From contig CABSXY010000015.1 in NCBI GenBank assembly GCA_902481695.1, forward strand, positions 1-16,315: a stretch of DNA of 16,315 nt, given 5' to 3'. Made by a program: the position numbers and the translations under genes. Within the stretch, counting starts at the first letter, position 1. Each line of letters begins with the position of its first letter. Of the stretch, positions 1 to 7,236 are shown piece after piece. The notes below the pieces were generated by a model. That model had not been told where the DNA came from and did no database searches. It saw only the letters and a list, made by a program, of their open reading frames with translations. The stretch comes from an uncultured Haemophilus sp. (GTDB lineage Bacteria; Pseudomonadota; Gammaproteobacteria; Enterobacterales; Pasteurellaceae).

Positions 1-2
1 TG

Positions 3-536
3 CTTGAAACCGCATTAGGAGCGACTGCCGGCAGTAAAGCAGAACAGGACTTTTCCCATTTAGGCATTGAATTAAAAACGTTACCCATTAATACCGAAGG
101 TTTTCCGTTGGAAACCACGTTTGTGAGTCTTGCCCCATTGGTTCAAAACTCAGGGGTAAATTGGGAAAATTCGCACGTTCGTCATAAATTATCGAAAGTC
201 TTGTGGATTCCTATTGAAGGTGGTCGAAACATTCCTTTGCGTGAGCGCCATATTGGCCAACCTATCTTATGGCAACCTTCGACTGAACAAGAACATCAAT
301 TACGCCAAGATTGGGAAGAGTTGATGGATTATATTGTGCTCGGAAAGTTAGATCAGATTACGGCGCGTATTGGTGAAGTCATGCAATTGCGACCAAAAGG
401 TGCAAATAGCAAAGCCATCACGAAAGGCATTGGTAAAAATGGGGAAGTGATTGATACCTTGCCGCTGGGGTTTTATTTACGGAAAGAATTTACGGCAGGC
501 ATTTTAAACGCTTTTCTTAATCATAAAAATGGGTGA
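3..536 (+). CDS. mutH: DNA mismatch repair endonuclease MutH, C-terminal part (5' end outside window)
   Basis: MutH is recruited by MutL and nicks the unmethylated strand at hemimethylated GATC sites, directing mismatch repair to the new strand. The reading frame is open from the window edge, so the true start lies upstream; the TTG at 108 is internal and not a start. The fragment shows the catalytic D-x6-E-L-K signature (Asp at codon 16, Glu at 23, Lys at 25 of the visible part), matching D70, E77 and K79 of E. coli MutH. Downstream blocks HVRHKL, VLWIPIEG, DWEELMD.IVLG and LRPKGANSK are near-identical to the E. coli family member. About 177 codons are visible of a usual 220-230, so roughly 50 N-terminal residues are missing. 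It converges on tilS and shares a hairpin terminator with it. Confidence 0.97.
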   Translation, partial: LETALGATAGSKAEQDFSHLGIELKTLPINTEGFPLETTFVSLAPLVQNSGVNWENSHVRHKLSKVLWIPIEGGRNIPLRERHIGQPILWQPSTEQEHQLRQDWEELMDYIVLGKLDQITARIGEVMQLRPKGANSKAITKGIGKNGEVIDTLPLGFYLRKEFTAGILNAFLNHKNG

Positions 537-554
537 CTCATCACCCATTTTTAT
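523..554. terminator. Bidirectional hairpin terminator between mutH and tilS
   Basis: A perfect inverted repeat has arms ATAAAAATGGGTGA and TCACCCATTTTTAT around a CTCA loop. It has A-runs on one side and T-runs on the other, so it can act as an intrinsic terminator in both directions. It includes the mutH stop codon (534-536) in the left arm and the tilS stop codon (551-553) in the right arm, so both convergent genes end inside the hairpin. Confidence 0.85.
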
Positions 555-1843
555 TTCTCTAAGTTCTGAAAAACATGGAAAAAACCCACCGCACTTTGTA
601 AAGTCTCACCATAAAAAATGAGCGGAATACGATTTCGTTGCCAAGGCGGAACACCGAGCTCTTGCCAAATTTTTTTCATGGTTTCGGCAGGGCGATTATG
701 TTGTCGTTTTACTTTGCCAGTATAAGCAAATTGTATTTGAATCGGCTCTTGTGTATCAGCAAGTTGAACCTGTTTTTCGTTCCAATTGACTAAAATGCCT
801 GCCGCATTGTGGGTTGCATAAATTGTTCCAAGATTATCAGGCAAGGCAACCTGTTGATTTAACGGCATATCAAGACAAGTTTGCGACAAATCAGCGAATT
901 TTCTCGTTAAATAGAGACATTGCTGATAACGGCGAATAATATGCTCCCCAAGTTGAAATTGTGGGGATGCATCTGCTTTAGCTTGAATAACATCATCAAT
1001 AATATGCATTAATTGAACCTGCGTAGGCATGGCAATCTGATTTTTAGCCAACCACATTCGTAAAAGTGCGGTTTGTTTTTGCGATGAATAGTCTAGAAAA
1101 TTTACGAGTGAAAACTGTTTTTGATCCTCAAGAAGATGCTGCTCAACGCAAGTTTGTAATAATTCATTAATCAGTTGTTGTTGCTCAAAACAATGTTGTG
1201 CTGCACGCTGAACTGCATGATCAAAATGTCCCCAGCGTTGGCGTATTTCAGGCAAAATTTGGTTACGTAAGAAATTGCGATCGTAATGATTATCTTGATT
1301 GCTCTCGTCTTCGACCCAAGATAGATTTTCTTGCTGAACGTAATCTTCTAATTCATTACGGGTAAAAGAAAGAAGAGGCCGTAAAATAGGCATCCCAAAT
1401 AATTGACTTTCTTTTTGCATGGCACCTAAACCTTGCAATCCTGCTCCGCGTTTTAGCGCCAGGAAAAAAGTCTCAGTTTGATCATTTAAATGATGTGCAG
1501 TGACCAGATATTCATCAGGCTGAATATGTGTTGAAATGGCCTGATAACGGGCCTCTCTTGCGCCAGCCTCAATGCCATCATGCATTTCCACTTTGACTTT
1601 TTCAATAATAAGTGGAATCTCAAATTGTTCACAGAGTTGTTGGCAATGAGCCGTCCAAGCATCCGCGTTGGGGCTTAATCCATGATGGATATGAATAGCT
1701 CGCAGGCTTAAGTGCGGTCGTTTTTCGCTGAGTTTTTTAACTAAAGAAAGCAGTGCAGTTGAATCCAAACCACCGCTAAATGCAATGAGAAGCTTATTGG
1801 CGGTGGTTGGGATTTGTGCTTGGAATAATGAAAAAAGATCCAT
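551..1843 (-). CDS. tilS: tRNA(Ile)-lysidine synthase TilS
   Basis: TilS uses ATP and lysine to convert the wobble cytidine of the CAU anticodon of a minor tRNA-Ile to lysidine. This changes both charging and decoding from Met/AUG to Ile/AUA, and the enzyme is essential in most bacteria. The N-terminal PP-loop ATPase motif SGGLDST is at residues 23-29. HIHHGLSPNADAW and the LVTAHHLNDQTETF block follow, and the C-terminal region (about residues 350-430) fits the tRNA-binding domain of the long, E. coli-type enzyme. The length of 430 aa matches the roughly 432 aa of E. coli TilS. The ATG overlaps the pdxY stop by one base (TAATG), so translation is probably coupled to pdxY. Three exact uptake signals lie inside (588, 1064, 1710). 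Confidence 0.97.
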   Translation of the reverse strand: MDLFSLFQAQIPTTANKLLIAFSGGLDSTALLSLVKKLSEKRPHLSLRAIHIHHGLSPNADAWTAHCQQLCEQFEIPLIIEKVKVEMHDGIEAGAREARYQAISTHIQPDEYLVTAHHLNDQTETFFLALKRGAGLQGLGAMQKESQLFGMPILRPLLSFTRNELEDYVQQENLSWVEDESNQDNHYDRNFLRNQILPEIRQRWGHFDHAVQRAAQHCFEQQQLINELLQTCVEQHLLEDQKQFSLVNFLDYSSQKQTALLRMWLAKNQIAMPTQVQLMHIIDDVIQAKADASPQFQLGEHIIRRYQQCLYLTRKFADLSQTCLDMPLNQQVALPDNLGTIYATHNAAGILVNWNEKQVQLADTQEPIQIQFAYTGKVKRQHNRPAETMKKIWQELGVPPWQRNRIPLIFYGETLQSAVGFFHVFQNLEK

Positions 1844-2709
1844 TAGGCAACTTTAACAGCTTTGTAGTTTGTGCTTGGATTTAAGATCTCAAAACGTGCA
1901 GCAATCGGTTGGAGTTCGTAAGATTTCAAGTCAAACGTAGTTTTCATTACGCCAGCCACAGCATTATTCATTTTTTCAAAAGCTTCAACATAGTTGCCAC
2001 AGTTTAAGTAATGCGCTAAGAAAGTCCCTGCAATTAAATCACCCACACCAACTGGTTCAAAGTTAAATTTATAAAGCGGACGGCTTAAATGCCATACGCC
2101 TTCAGCAGTTGCCATAATGATTTCAAAGGTATCAGGATCATTTAATTTACCTGCTTTACCTAAGTGTTTAACCAACACTTTCTTCACACCTTTTGCTACT
2201 AATGCATTAGCGGCTTTCAGCACATCGTCAAACGTATTGATAGGGAAGTCAGAAAGCGTACGAAGCTCTGAAAGGTTTGGTGTCATGATGTCTGCACGCG
2301 GAATGGCTTTTTCAATTAAGCGTTCGCGTACACCATCGGCGACCACGCAGACTTTTTCTGCATTTGGCATTACAGGATCGCACAAGTAAAGTGCATTTGG
2401 ATTACGTGCTTTGATTTTTTCTAAAGCATAGATAATTTGGTCAACTTGCTCAGCTGAACCTAAATAGCCAGAAAGCAACGCATCACATTCCTGCAGTTTT
2501 CCAATGGCATCTAAACCGTTAGCAATTTCACCAATTTGTTCTTGAGGGATCACCATGCCTGTCCATTTGCCATATTGAGTATGGTTAGAGAATTGCACGG
2601 TATTGAGTGCCCATACATCTACACCTAAGAGCTGCATTGGGAAGGTCGCAGATTTATTGCCAGCGAAGCCATAAACCACGTGAGATTGGATTGCTAATAC
2701 GTTTTTCAT
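1843..2709 (-). CDS. pdxY: Pyridoxal kinase PdxY
   Basis: PdxY phosphorylates pyridoxal to pyridoxal 5'-phosphate in the cytoplasmic vitamin B6 salvage pathway. At 288 aa it is the usual size. Ribokinase-fold landmarks are visible: the N-terminal QSHVVYGFAGNKSA block (residues 8-21) and FSNHTQYG (40-47) that contact pyridoxal, DPVMP (111-115), the TPNLSEL segment (143-149), and the catalytic loop PVGVGDLIAGTF with the likely catalytic base Asp224. The ATG is preceded by a strong AAGGAG ribosome site about 8 bases away. It heads a two-gene unit with tilS, coupled through a TAATG overlap. A 6-2-6 palindrome (2754-2767) lies in its promoter region. The pairing with tilS next to mutH is, as I recall, the same in H. 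influenzae. Confidence 0.96.
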   Translation of the reverse strand: MKNVLAIQSHVVYGFAGNKSATFPMQLLGVDVWALNTVQFSNHTQYGKWTGMVIPQEQIGEIANGLDAIGKLQECDALLSGYLGSAEQVDQIIYALEKIKARNPNALYLCDPVMPNAEKVCVVADGVRERLIEKAIPRADIMTPNLSELRTLSDFPINTFDDVLKAANALVAKGVKKVLVKHLGKAGKLNDPDTFEIIMATAEGVWHLSRPLYKFNFEPVGVGDLIAGTFLAHYLNCGNYVEAFEKMNNAVAGVMKTTFDLKSYELQPIAARFEILNPSTNYKAVKVA

Positions 2710-2753
2710 TTTGAGTTCTCCTTTTATATTATTTTAGGCATTGATGCTGTTTC

Positions 2754-2767
2754 TTGCATCCATGCAA
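2754..2767. promoter_or_regulatory. Palindrome upstream of pdxY, possible operator
   Basis: TTGCAT-CC-ATGCAA is a perfect 6-2-6 inverted repeat 45 bases upstream of the pdxY start, between the accA terminator and the gene. A -10-like TAAAAT element (minus strand) lies closer to pdxY. The position over a -35 region would suit an operator, but no regulator can be named and a 14-bp palindrome may arise by chance. Confidence 0.25.
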
Positions 2768-2784
2768 CATTTTTTCAAAACACA

Positions 2785-2815
2785 AAAAAGAGCGGTTAAA
2801 CTAACCGCTCTTTTT
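2785..2815 (-). terminator. Intrinsic terminator of accA
   Basis: A perfect hairpin with arms GAGCGGTTA and TAACCGCTC (2790-2798 and 2802-2810), a 3-base loop, and A5/T5 runs on its two flanks lies 8 bases beyond the accA stop codon. On the minus strand the A-run becomes the U-tract. The arms look like decayed uptake signals (one or two changes from AAGTGCGGT), a common origin for terminators in this family. Confidence 0.85.
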
Positions 2816-2823
2816 CTATTTTA

Positions 2824-3771
2824 TTAACAATAACCGTAAGACATTAAACGTTCATAACGTCTTTCTAATAAGCCATCTTTGTCGAAGGTATCGAGTTCGT
2901 TTAGTTCTTCAACAAGGCATTGTTTTAAATTACGTGCCATTTCATGATAATTACGATGTGCACCACCTAATGGCTCTTGAACGATATTATCAATTAAACC
3001 CAACTCTTTTAAACGAGTTGCGGTTAAGCCCATGACTTCTGCTGCGGTTGACGCTTTTTCTGCGCTTTTCCATAAGATAGAAGCACAGCCTTCTGGTGAA
3101 ATAACGGAATAAGTTGAATATTGCAACATATTCACTTTATCTCCCACACCAATGGCTAATGCACCACCGGAACCGCCTTCACCGATTACCGTACAGATAA
3201 TAGGTACTTTTAAGGTAGACATTTCACGTAAGTTACGAGCAATCGCTTCAGATTGACCACGTTCTTCCGCACCGATACCCGGGTAAGCCCCTGGCGTGTC
3301 GATAAAGGTAATAATAGGTAAGTTGAAACGCTCAGCCATTTGCATTAAACGTAGCGCTTTACGATAACCTTCAGGTGCTGGCATACCAAAGTTACGTGTT
3401 ACTTTATCTTTTACTGTACGACCTTTTTGGTGACCGATAATCATTACCGCGCGACCATCTAAACGAGCAAGACCACCTACGATTGCTTTATCATCTGCAA
3501 AGGCACGATCGCCTGCAAGTTCTTGGAAATCAGTAAAAATATGTTCGATATAATCAAGCGTGTATGGACGATTTGGGTGACGTGCCATACGAGAAACCTG
3601 CCATGCATCAAGATTTGCAAAGGTTTTTTTGGTTAATTCATCGCTTTTCTTTTGTAAGCGTTTAATTTCATCGTGTAAATCAATTTTGTCATCAGATGCT
3701 GAACGTAGCGCTTCAATTTTGGCTTCAAGTTCAGCAATAGGTAATTCAAAATCTAAATATTCTTGGCTCAT
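2824..3771 (-). CDS. accA: Acetyl-CoA carboxylase carboxyltransferase subunit alpha
   Basis: AccA with AccD forms the carboxyltransferase that moves the carboxyl group from biotin on AccB to acetyl-CoA, giving malonyl-CoA, the committed step of fatty acid synthesis. The 315 aa match the family (319 in E. coli). An N-terminal helical segment (about 1-50) is followed by the crotonase-like domain with GHQKGR (113-118), IDTPGAYPGIGAEERGQ (157-173), the oxyanion-type glycine loop GEGGSGGALAIG (197-208), and SPEGCASILWK (225-235). The ATG is preceded by AGGAT. It is separated from znuB by 87 bp and has its own terminator. No accD is nearby, as is usual in gammaproteobacteria. Confidence 0.98.
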   Translation of the reverse strand: MSQEYLDFELPIAELEAKIEALRSASDDKIDLHDEIKRLQKKSDELTKKTFANLDAWQVSRMARHPNRPYTLDYIEHIFTDFQELAGDRAFADDKAIVGGLARLDGRAVMIIGHQKGRTVKDKVTRNFGMPAPEGYRKALRLMQMAERFNLPIITFIDTPGAYPGIGAEERGQSEAIARNLREMSTLKVPIICTVIGEGGSGGALAIGVGDKVNMLQYSTYSVISPEGCASILWKSAEKASTAAEVMGLTATRLKELGLIDNIVQEPLGGAHRNYHEMARNLKQCLVEELNELDTFDKDGLLERRYERLMSYGYC

Positions 3772-3858
3772 TTCTTATCCTAAAATATCGTCAAAAGTTG
3801 CCCGCACTTTATCAAGATTTAAGGTGCGGTGCAAATGGTTTTCACTGGTTGGAGCGGA

Positions 3859-4644
3859 TTATAAATATTCCTTTTTTAGTAATGATAACAAAAACAAAAA
3901 TGCGGAACAAATCACGACAGAAGGCCCCGCAGCGGTATCATAAAAGGCGGAAAGGAATAACCCGCCAACGACGGAAAGCATACTGATTAAAATGGCAATA
4001 AATACCATTTGTTCAGGTGTTTTGGCAAAACGTCTTGCTGTTGCGGCGGGAATAATTAATAGCGATGTAATAATCAGGGCTCCAACAAACTTCATACTTA
4101 ATGCGATTGTCAGTGCGGTCAAAATCATTAAGATAAATCGCATTTTTTTGATGTTAATGCCTTCCACTTGAGCCAGTTCAGGTGAGACTGTGGTGGAGAG
4201 TAAGGCTTGCCAGAAGTAAAGCAGTGTGCCTAATACAATGATTACGCCAGCACCAATATAAGGTAAATCGTTAAAATTAATGGCGAGTAAATCCCCAAAA
4301 AGATAACTCATTAAATCGACTCGGACATTTTTAAGTAAGCCAACCGTAACCACACCAAGGGAAAGACAACTGTGTGCGATAATGCCTAAAAGGGTATCCA
4401 CTGAAAATTGCGTGTTACTTTCGAGCCAAACCATTAATACGGCGAGAATAATCGTCAAAATTACAATGGCAACATAAGGATTAATTTGTAGGAAAATCCC
4501 TAACGCCACACCAAGCAAGGCCGAGTGGGAAAGGGTATCACCAAAATAAGCCATTTTACGCCACACCACAAAAGCACCCAGTGGTGCGGTAATTAAGGAA
4601 AGCAGTAAGCCCGTAAGCAAGGCGGGAAATAAAATCTCAAACAT
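3859..4644 (-). CDS. znuB: Zinc ABC transporter permease ZnuB
   Basis: This is the inner-membrane channel of the high-affinity Zn(II) importer, working with ZnuC and a periplasmic ZnuA. At 261 aa it is a typical ABC-3 family permease: hydrophobic throughout with about seven or eight membrane segments. It has the family N-terminus FPALLTGLLLSLITAPLGAFVVWRK (written here in part), AYFGDTLSHSALLGVALG (32-49), and LGDLLAIN and PAATARRFAK blocks. The start is 9 bases after the znuC stop, and its ribosome site AAGGA overlaps that stop codon (TAAGGA), so the two are surely one operon. znuA is not next door, unlike E. coli, where it is divergent from znuC. Confidence 0.95.
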   Translation of the reverse strand: MFEILFPALLTGLLLSLITAPLGAFVVWRKMAYFGDTLSHSALLGVALGIFLQINPYVAIVILTIILAVLMVWLESNTQFSVDTLLGIIAHSCLSLGVVTVGLLKNVRVDLMSYLFGDLLAINFNDLPYIGAGVIIVLGTLLYFWQALLSTTVSPELAQVEGINIKKMRFILMILTALTIALSMKFVGALIITSLLIIPAATARRFAKTPEQMVFIAILISMLSVVGGLFLSAFYDTAAGPSVVICSAFLFLLSLLKKEYL

Positions 4645-4653
4645 GATTTTTCC

Positions 4654-5448
4654 TTATTGTTGGCATTCAGATGGATTGGCACTGCAACTACAAACATCAC
4701 CGTGCATATTATGATGATGATTATGATGGTGCGTATAAAAGCCCACATTTTGTGAGATTTGGTTGCCCCAAAGGCGTATAAATGTTGGATCATTCGATAA
4801 ACTTTCGGGTGTGCCGGCACAGCGAATATGTTGATTGATGCACAACACTTCTTTACTGTCCGCCATCACGATATGCAAATCATGGGAAACCATTAAAACC
4901 GCACAATTTAAGGCTTGTTGAGTACGGTGAATCAGCTGATAAAGTTCAGCTTGACCATTAATATCGACCCCTTGAGTTGGTTCATCTAGCACCAGTAAAT
5001 TGGGTTTGTTCAAAATCGCACGAGCTAATAACACGCGTTGCATTTCCCCACCTGAGAGTTTTTGCATATTATTTTTTCTCAAATGAGTGATAGAGAGTTG
5101 CTCAAGTGCGGTTGATATTTCTTGCGTTTTAACACCTTTTTTGAGCGCGAGAAAACGCTCAACCGTCATCGGTAAGCTGTGATCGAGGTGAATTTTTTGT
5201 GGGACATAGCCAATTCTGACATTGGTGCTATAAATCACCTCACCGGATGTCGGCGGTTGTAATTTTAATAAGGTTTTCAAGAGGGTCGATTTTCCCCCAC
5301 CATTTGGGCCTACAATGGTGATAATGGAATTAGGATAAATACTGAGCTTAATATCCCGCAATGAGGTCTTTTGTTCAAAGACCACATTGATATTTTTCAG
5401 TGTAATTAATGGTGTGGGTTGGGCTGGTTGAATGGCGCGAATTTGCAT
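4654..5448 (-). CDS. znuC: Zinc ABC transporter ATP-binding protein ZnuC, with His/Cys-rich tail
   Basis: ZnuC hydrolyses ATP to drive zinc import through ZnuB. ABC motifs are complete: Walker A GPNGGGKS (47-54), Q-loop near YVPQK (81-85), signature LSGGE (131-135), Walker B LLVLDEP (151-157) and switch His189. At 264 aa it is standard length. The last 25 residues contain seven His (240-249) and three Cys (253, 255, 262), a cytoplasmic tail that could bind zinc. A His-rich C-terminus is also known in E. coli ZnuC, but the Cys cluster stands out. The ATG has a strong AAAGGGGG ribosome site. A promoter with -35 TTGAGA and -10 TATTTT is predicted upstream, near a palindrome at 5515-5535. Confidence 0.96.
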   Translation of the reverse strand: MQIRAIQPAQPTPLITLKNINVVFEQKTSLRDIKLSIYPNSIITIVGPNGGGKSTLLKTLLKLQPPTSGEVIYSTNVRIGYVPQKIHLDHSLPMTVERFLALKKGVKTQEISTALEQLSITHLRKNNMQKLSGGEMQRVLLARAILNKPNLLVLDEPTQGVDINGQAELYQLIHRTQQALNCAVLMVSHDLHIVMADSKEVLCINQHIRCAGTPESLSNDPTFIRLWGNQISQNVGFYTHHHNHHHNMHGDVCSCSANPSECQQ

Positions 5449-5461
5449 AATTCCCCCTTTA

Positions 5462-5487
5462 AAAATAGCTCAATAAAATAGCTCATT
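5462..5487. repeat. 13-bp tandem direct repeat in the znuC promoter/leader
   Basis: AAAATAGCTCA occurs twice (5462-5472 and 5475-5485), the period is 13 bp, and 12 of 13 positions match. The copy farther from znuC holds the predicted -10 of the znuC promoter, and the nearer copy lies in the transcribed leader. Tandem copies at this spacing could be protein-binding half-sites or a slippage product. Confidence 0.6.
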
Positions 5488-5503
5488 TCCTTATTTTTCT
5501 CAA
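5475..5503 (-). promoter_or_regulatory. Predicted sigma-70 promoter of znuCB
   Basis: On the minus strand, TTGAGA (5498-5503, 5 of 6 to the -35 consensus) is followed after 17 bp by TATTTT (5475-5480, 4 of 6 to the -10 consensus). It would start transcription roughly 20 bases before the znuC start codon. This is motif matching only. Confidence 0.45.
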
Positions 5504-5514
5504 GAAATTCCGAC

Positions 5515-5535
5515 TATGCCTAATATTTAGGCATA
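5515..5535. promoter_or_regulatory. 9-3-9 palindrome in the znuC/peptidase divergent region, candidate operator
   Basis: Arms TATGCCTAA and TTAGGCATA flank a central TAT. It sits 11 bp upstream of the predicted znuC -35 and 4 bp upstream of a perfect TTGACA at 5540-5545 that faces the peptidase gene. The location suits a regulator acting on one or both divergent genes. It does not closely resemble the GAAATGTTATA half-site that I recall for gammaproteobacterial Zur, so the binding protein is unknown. Confidence 0.5.
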
Positions 5536-5626
5536 AGATTTGACATTTTTAGGGTAAAATGAATTTTTTTTAGAGTTTGTAGTCTGAAGAGCGAAAAGCT
5601 TTTTATTCATTTTAAAGGTATCTATT

Positions 5627-7102
5627 TTGCAACACGTTAAATTAGCTAGAGATCGACGGAAAAGAAAATCCCGTATAAAAGCGGCGATTTTTTTTGCTGC
5701 ACTTTTGCTTATTTTAACGGGAATTTTCCTCGCCTTTAAAGATACCGCTGACTATGATCCTTCTCTGCAAAGTAATCTTGAGCCAGAGATGGTGGATAAC
5801 GTTCAATATCAATCCCTTACACCTGAAAAAACAGAATCAGACAAGCAACAAACTCAAGCAGGTGAACATCCTGAAACTAAGCAGAATGCGAATACGGAAG
5901 ATGCAACTTCTTACGATGATGATCTTCAAGCCAAAGATGATGAAGTCGATGAAATTAAACCACAGTTTGATGAGCTAACTGATTTGCCAAAAGATGCACA
6001 AGATGCGCTTAGCGGCATTTTAGATGTAGCCGATCAGGCATTGCGTATTACCGATCAATTTAGTCATACCGTGGTGCGTGGCGACTCCTTAAAAGACGTG
6101 TTAGAGCTTTCAGGTTTGGAAGATGATACAGCGAAGAACTTAATTGCCGAATATCCTGAATTAAAAAATTTACGCGCAGGTCAGCAGTTCTATTGGATTT
6201 TAGATAAAGAAGATCAACTGGAATATTTAAACTGGCTGGTGTCTGAAAAAGAAGAACGCATTTATGAACGCACGGAAGACGGTAAGTTTAAACGCCAAAT
6301 TCTAGAGAAGAAAAGTATCTGGAAGAAAGAGGTGCTAAAAGGTACGATTAACGGATCTTTTGCATCAAGTTTGCGTGATTTAGGTCTGGATGGTCGTCAA
6401 ATCAGCCAGTTAAGCTCTGCGTTACAGTGGCAGGTAAGCCTTCAAAAACTCAGTAAAGGCACCAAATTTGCGATTTTAGTATCACGTGAATATTTAGGTG
6501 ATAAATTAACCGGTCAAGGTAACGTTGAAGCGATTCACATTATGACAGACGGTAAGAGCTATTATGGCATTCAAGCCGCTAATGGTCGTTACTACGATAA
6601 GCAAGGGGAAACCCTTGGTAAAGGCTTTGCACGTTATCCATTGCAACGTCAAGCGCGTATTTCGTCACCATTTAATCCAAATCGTCGACACCCAGTAACA
6701 GGACGTGTTCGTCCGCATAAAGGGGTGGACTTTGCTGTTTCACCGGGTACGCCAGTTATTGCGCCTGCAGAAGGTGTGGTAGAAAAAGTGGCTTATCAAG
6801 CAGGTGGTGCAGGACGTTATGTGGTGATACGCCATGGTCGTGAATATCAAACGGTGTATATGCATTTAAGTCGTGCTTTAGTACGTGCAGGTCAAACTGT
6901 GAAGAAAGGGGAGCGCATTGCATTAACTGGTAATACAGGGATTTCAACCGGTCCACACTTGCACTACGAGTTTCATATTAATGAACGTGCGGTGAACCCG
7001 CTTACGGTGAAATTGCCGGGTACCAGCAGCGGAATGGCAACGGCAGAACGTAAGCAATTCTTAGTCCGAGCGAAAGAAGTTGAAAGAACATTAAAATTAT
7101 AG
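5627..7102 (+). CDS. mepM: Peptidoglycan DD-endopeptidase of the M23 family (MepM/YebA-like)
   Basis: This is probably an inner-membrane-anchored periplasmic hydrolase that cuts peptide cross-links to allow wall growth. Basic residues 5-18 precede one membrane anchor (about 19-36). An acidic, low-complexity linker follows (about 40-120). Next is a LysM/OapA-like region starting HTVVRGDSLKDVLE (147-160), and finally a LytM/M23 domain (about 345-455). Zinc ligands are visible as H364 and D368 (HKGVD) and H446 (PHLHYEF), with likely catalytic H413 and H444, so it should be active. The start is TTG at 5627, chosen because AAAGG lies 8 bases upstream and no ATG fits. The position next to znuC matches E. 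coli mepM. It ends at an uptake-signal hairpin terminator. Confidence 0.92.
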   Translation: MQHVKLARDRRKRKSRIKAAIFFAALLLILTGIFLAFKDTADYDPSLQSNLEPEMVDNVQYQSLTPEKTESDKQQTQAGEHPETKQNANTEDATSYDDDLQAKDDEVDEIKPQFDELTDLPKDAQDALSGILDVADQALRITDQFSHTVVRGDSLKDVLELSGLEDDTAKNLIAEYPELKNLRAGQQFYWILDKEDQLEYLNWLVSEKEERIYERTEDGKFKRQILEKKSIWKKEVLKGTINGSFASSLRDLGLDGRQISQLSSALQWQVSLQKLSKGTKFAILVSREYLGDKLTGQGNVEAIHIMTDGKSYYGIQAANGRYYDKQGETLGKGFARYPLQRQARISSPFNPNRRHPVTGRVRPHKGVDFAVSPGTPVIAPAEGVVEKVAYQAGGAGRYVVIRHGREYQTVYMHLSRALVRAGQTVKKGERIALTGNTGISTGPHLHYEFHINERAVNPLTVKLPGTSSGMATAERKQFLVRAKEVERTLKL

Positions 7103-7107
7103 CGAAT

Positions 7108-7137
7108 AAAGTGCGGTCAAATTTGACCGCATTTTTT
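7108..7137 (+). terminator. Uptake-signal hairpin terminator after the M23 peptidase gene
   Basis: An uptake signal (7109-7117) begins a perfect 20-bp palindrome with arms TGCGGTCAAA and TTTGACCGCA (7112-7131), followed by six T. It starts 6 bases after the stop codon. Since the palindrome has no spacer, the RNA loop would open its AT-rich centre. It isolates the peptidase gene from the downstream siderophore genes. Confidence 0.8.
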
Positions 7138-7216
7138 ATAGGCTTAAAGAATTAATTTAAAACTGACCGCACTTCATCTTTTCTCTTTTTCCTCAATATG
7201 CTATTCTCTTTGCATT

Positions 7217-7231
7217 TTAGAATTATTCTCA
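7217..7231. promoter_or_regulatory. Possible Fur box before the siderophore transporter operon
   Basis: TTAGAATTATTCTCA matches 11 of 14 fixed positions of the 7-1-7 Fur half-site model TGATAAT-N-ATTATCA, with a perfect AGAAT-T-ATTCT core. It lies 5 bases before the ATG at 7237. Iron-repressed uptake genes usually have such a site. The same 11-base core also occurs by chance at 13239-13249 in hfq, so the match is only suggestive. Confidence 0.4.
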
Positions 7232-7236
7232 TTTTT

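Noticed and set aside
2117..2389. Long open frame on the + strand opposite pdxY
   Set aside because: It lies wholly inside the conserved pdxY gene on the other strand, has no ribosome site and shows no known motif. The same holds for the open frames opposite accA, rluC and the M23 gene.
3802..3829. Imperfect inverted repeat CCGCAC/GTGCGG between znuB and accA as a znuCB terminator
   Set aside because: The stem is only 6 bp before a bulge and no clear T-run follows on the minus strand. It looks like a pair of decayed uptake signals (each one mismatch), so no terminator is called.
5540..5568. Full promoter for the M23 peptidase gene from the perfect TTGACA at 5540-5545
   Set aside because: At 16-18 bp spacing the sequence is a T-run with no acceptable -10, so only the -35-like hexamer is noted and no promoter feature is listed.
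7198..7236. Upstream ATG at 7198 as the start of the first siderophore permease
   Set aside because: No ribosome site precedes it and the added 13 residues would cover the possible operator. The ATG at 7237 gives a usual permease N-terminus, though the choice is not certain.
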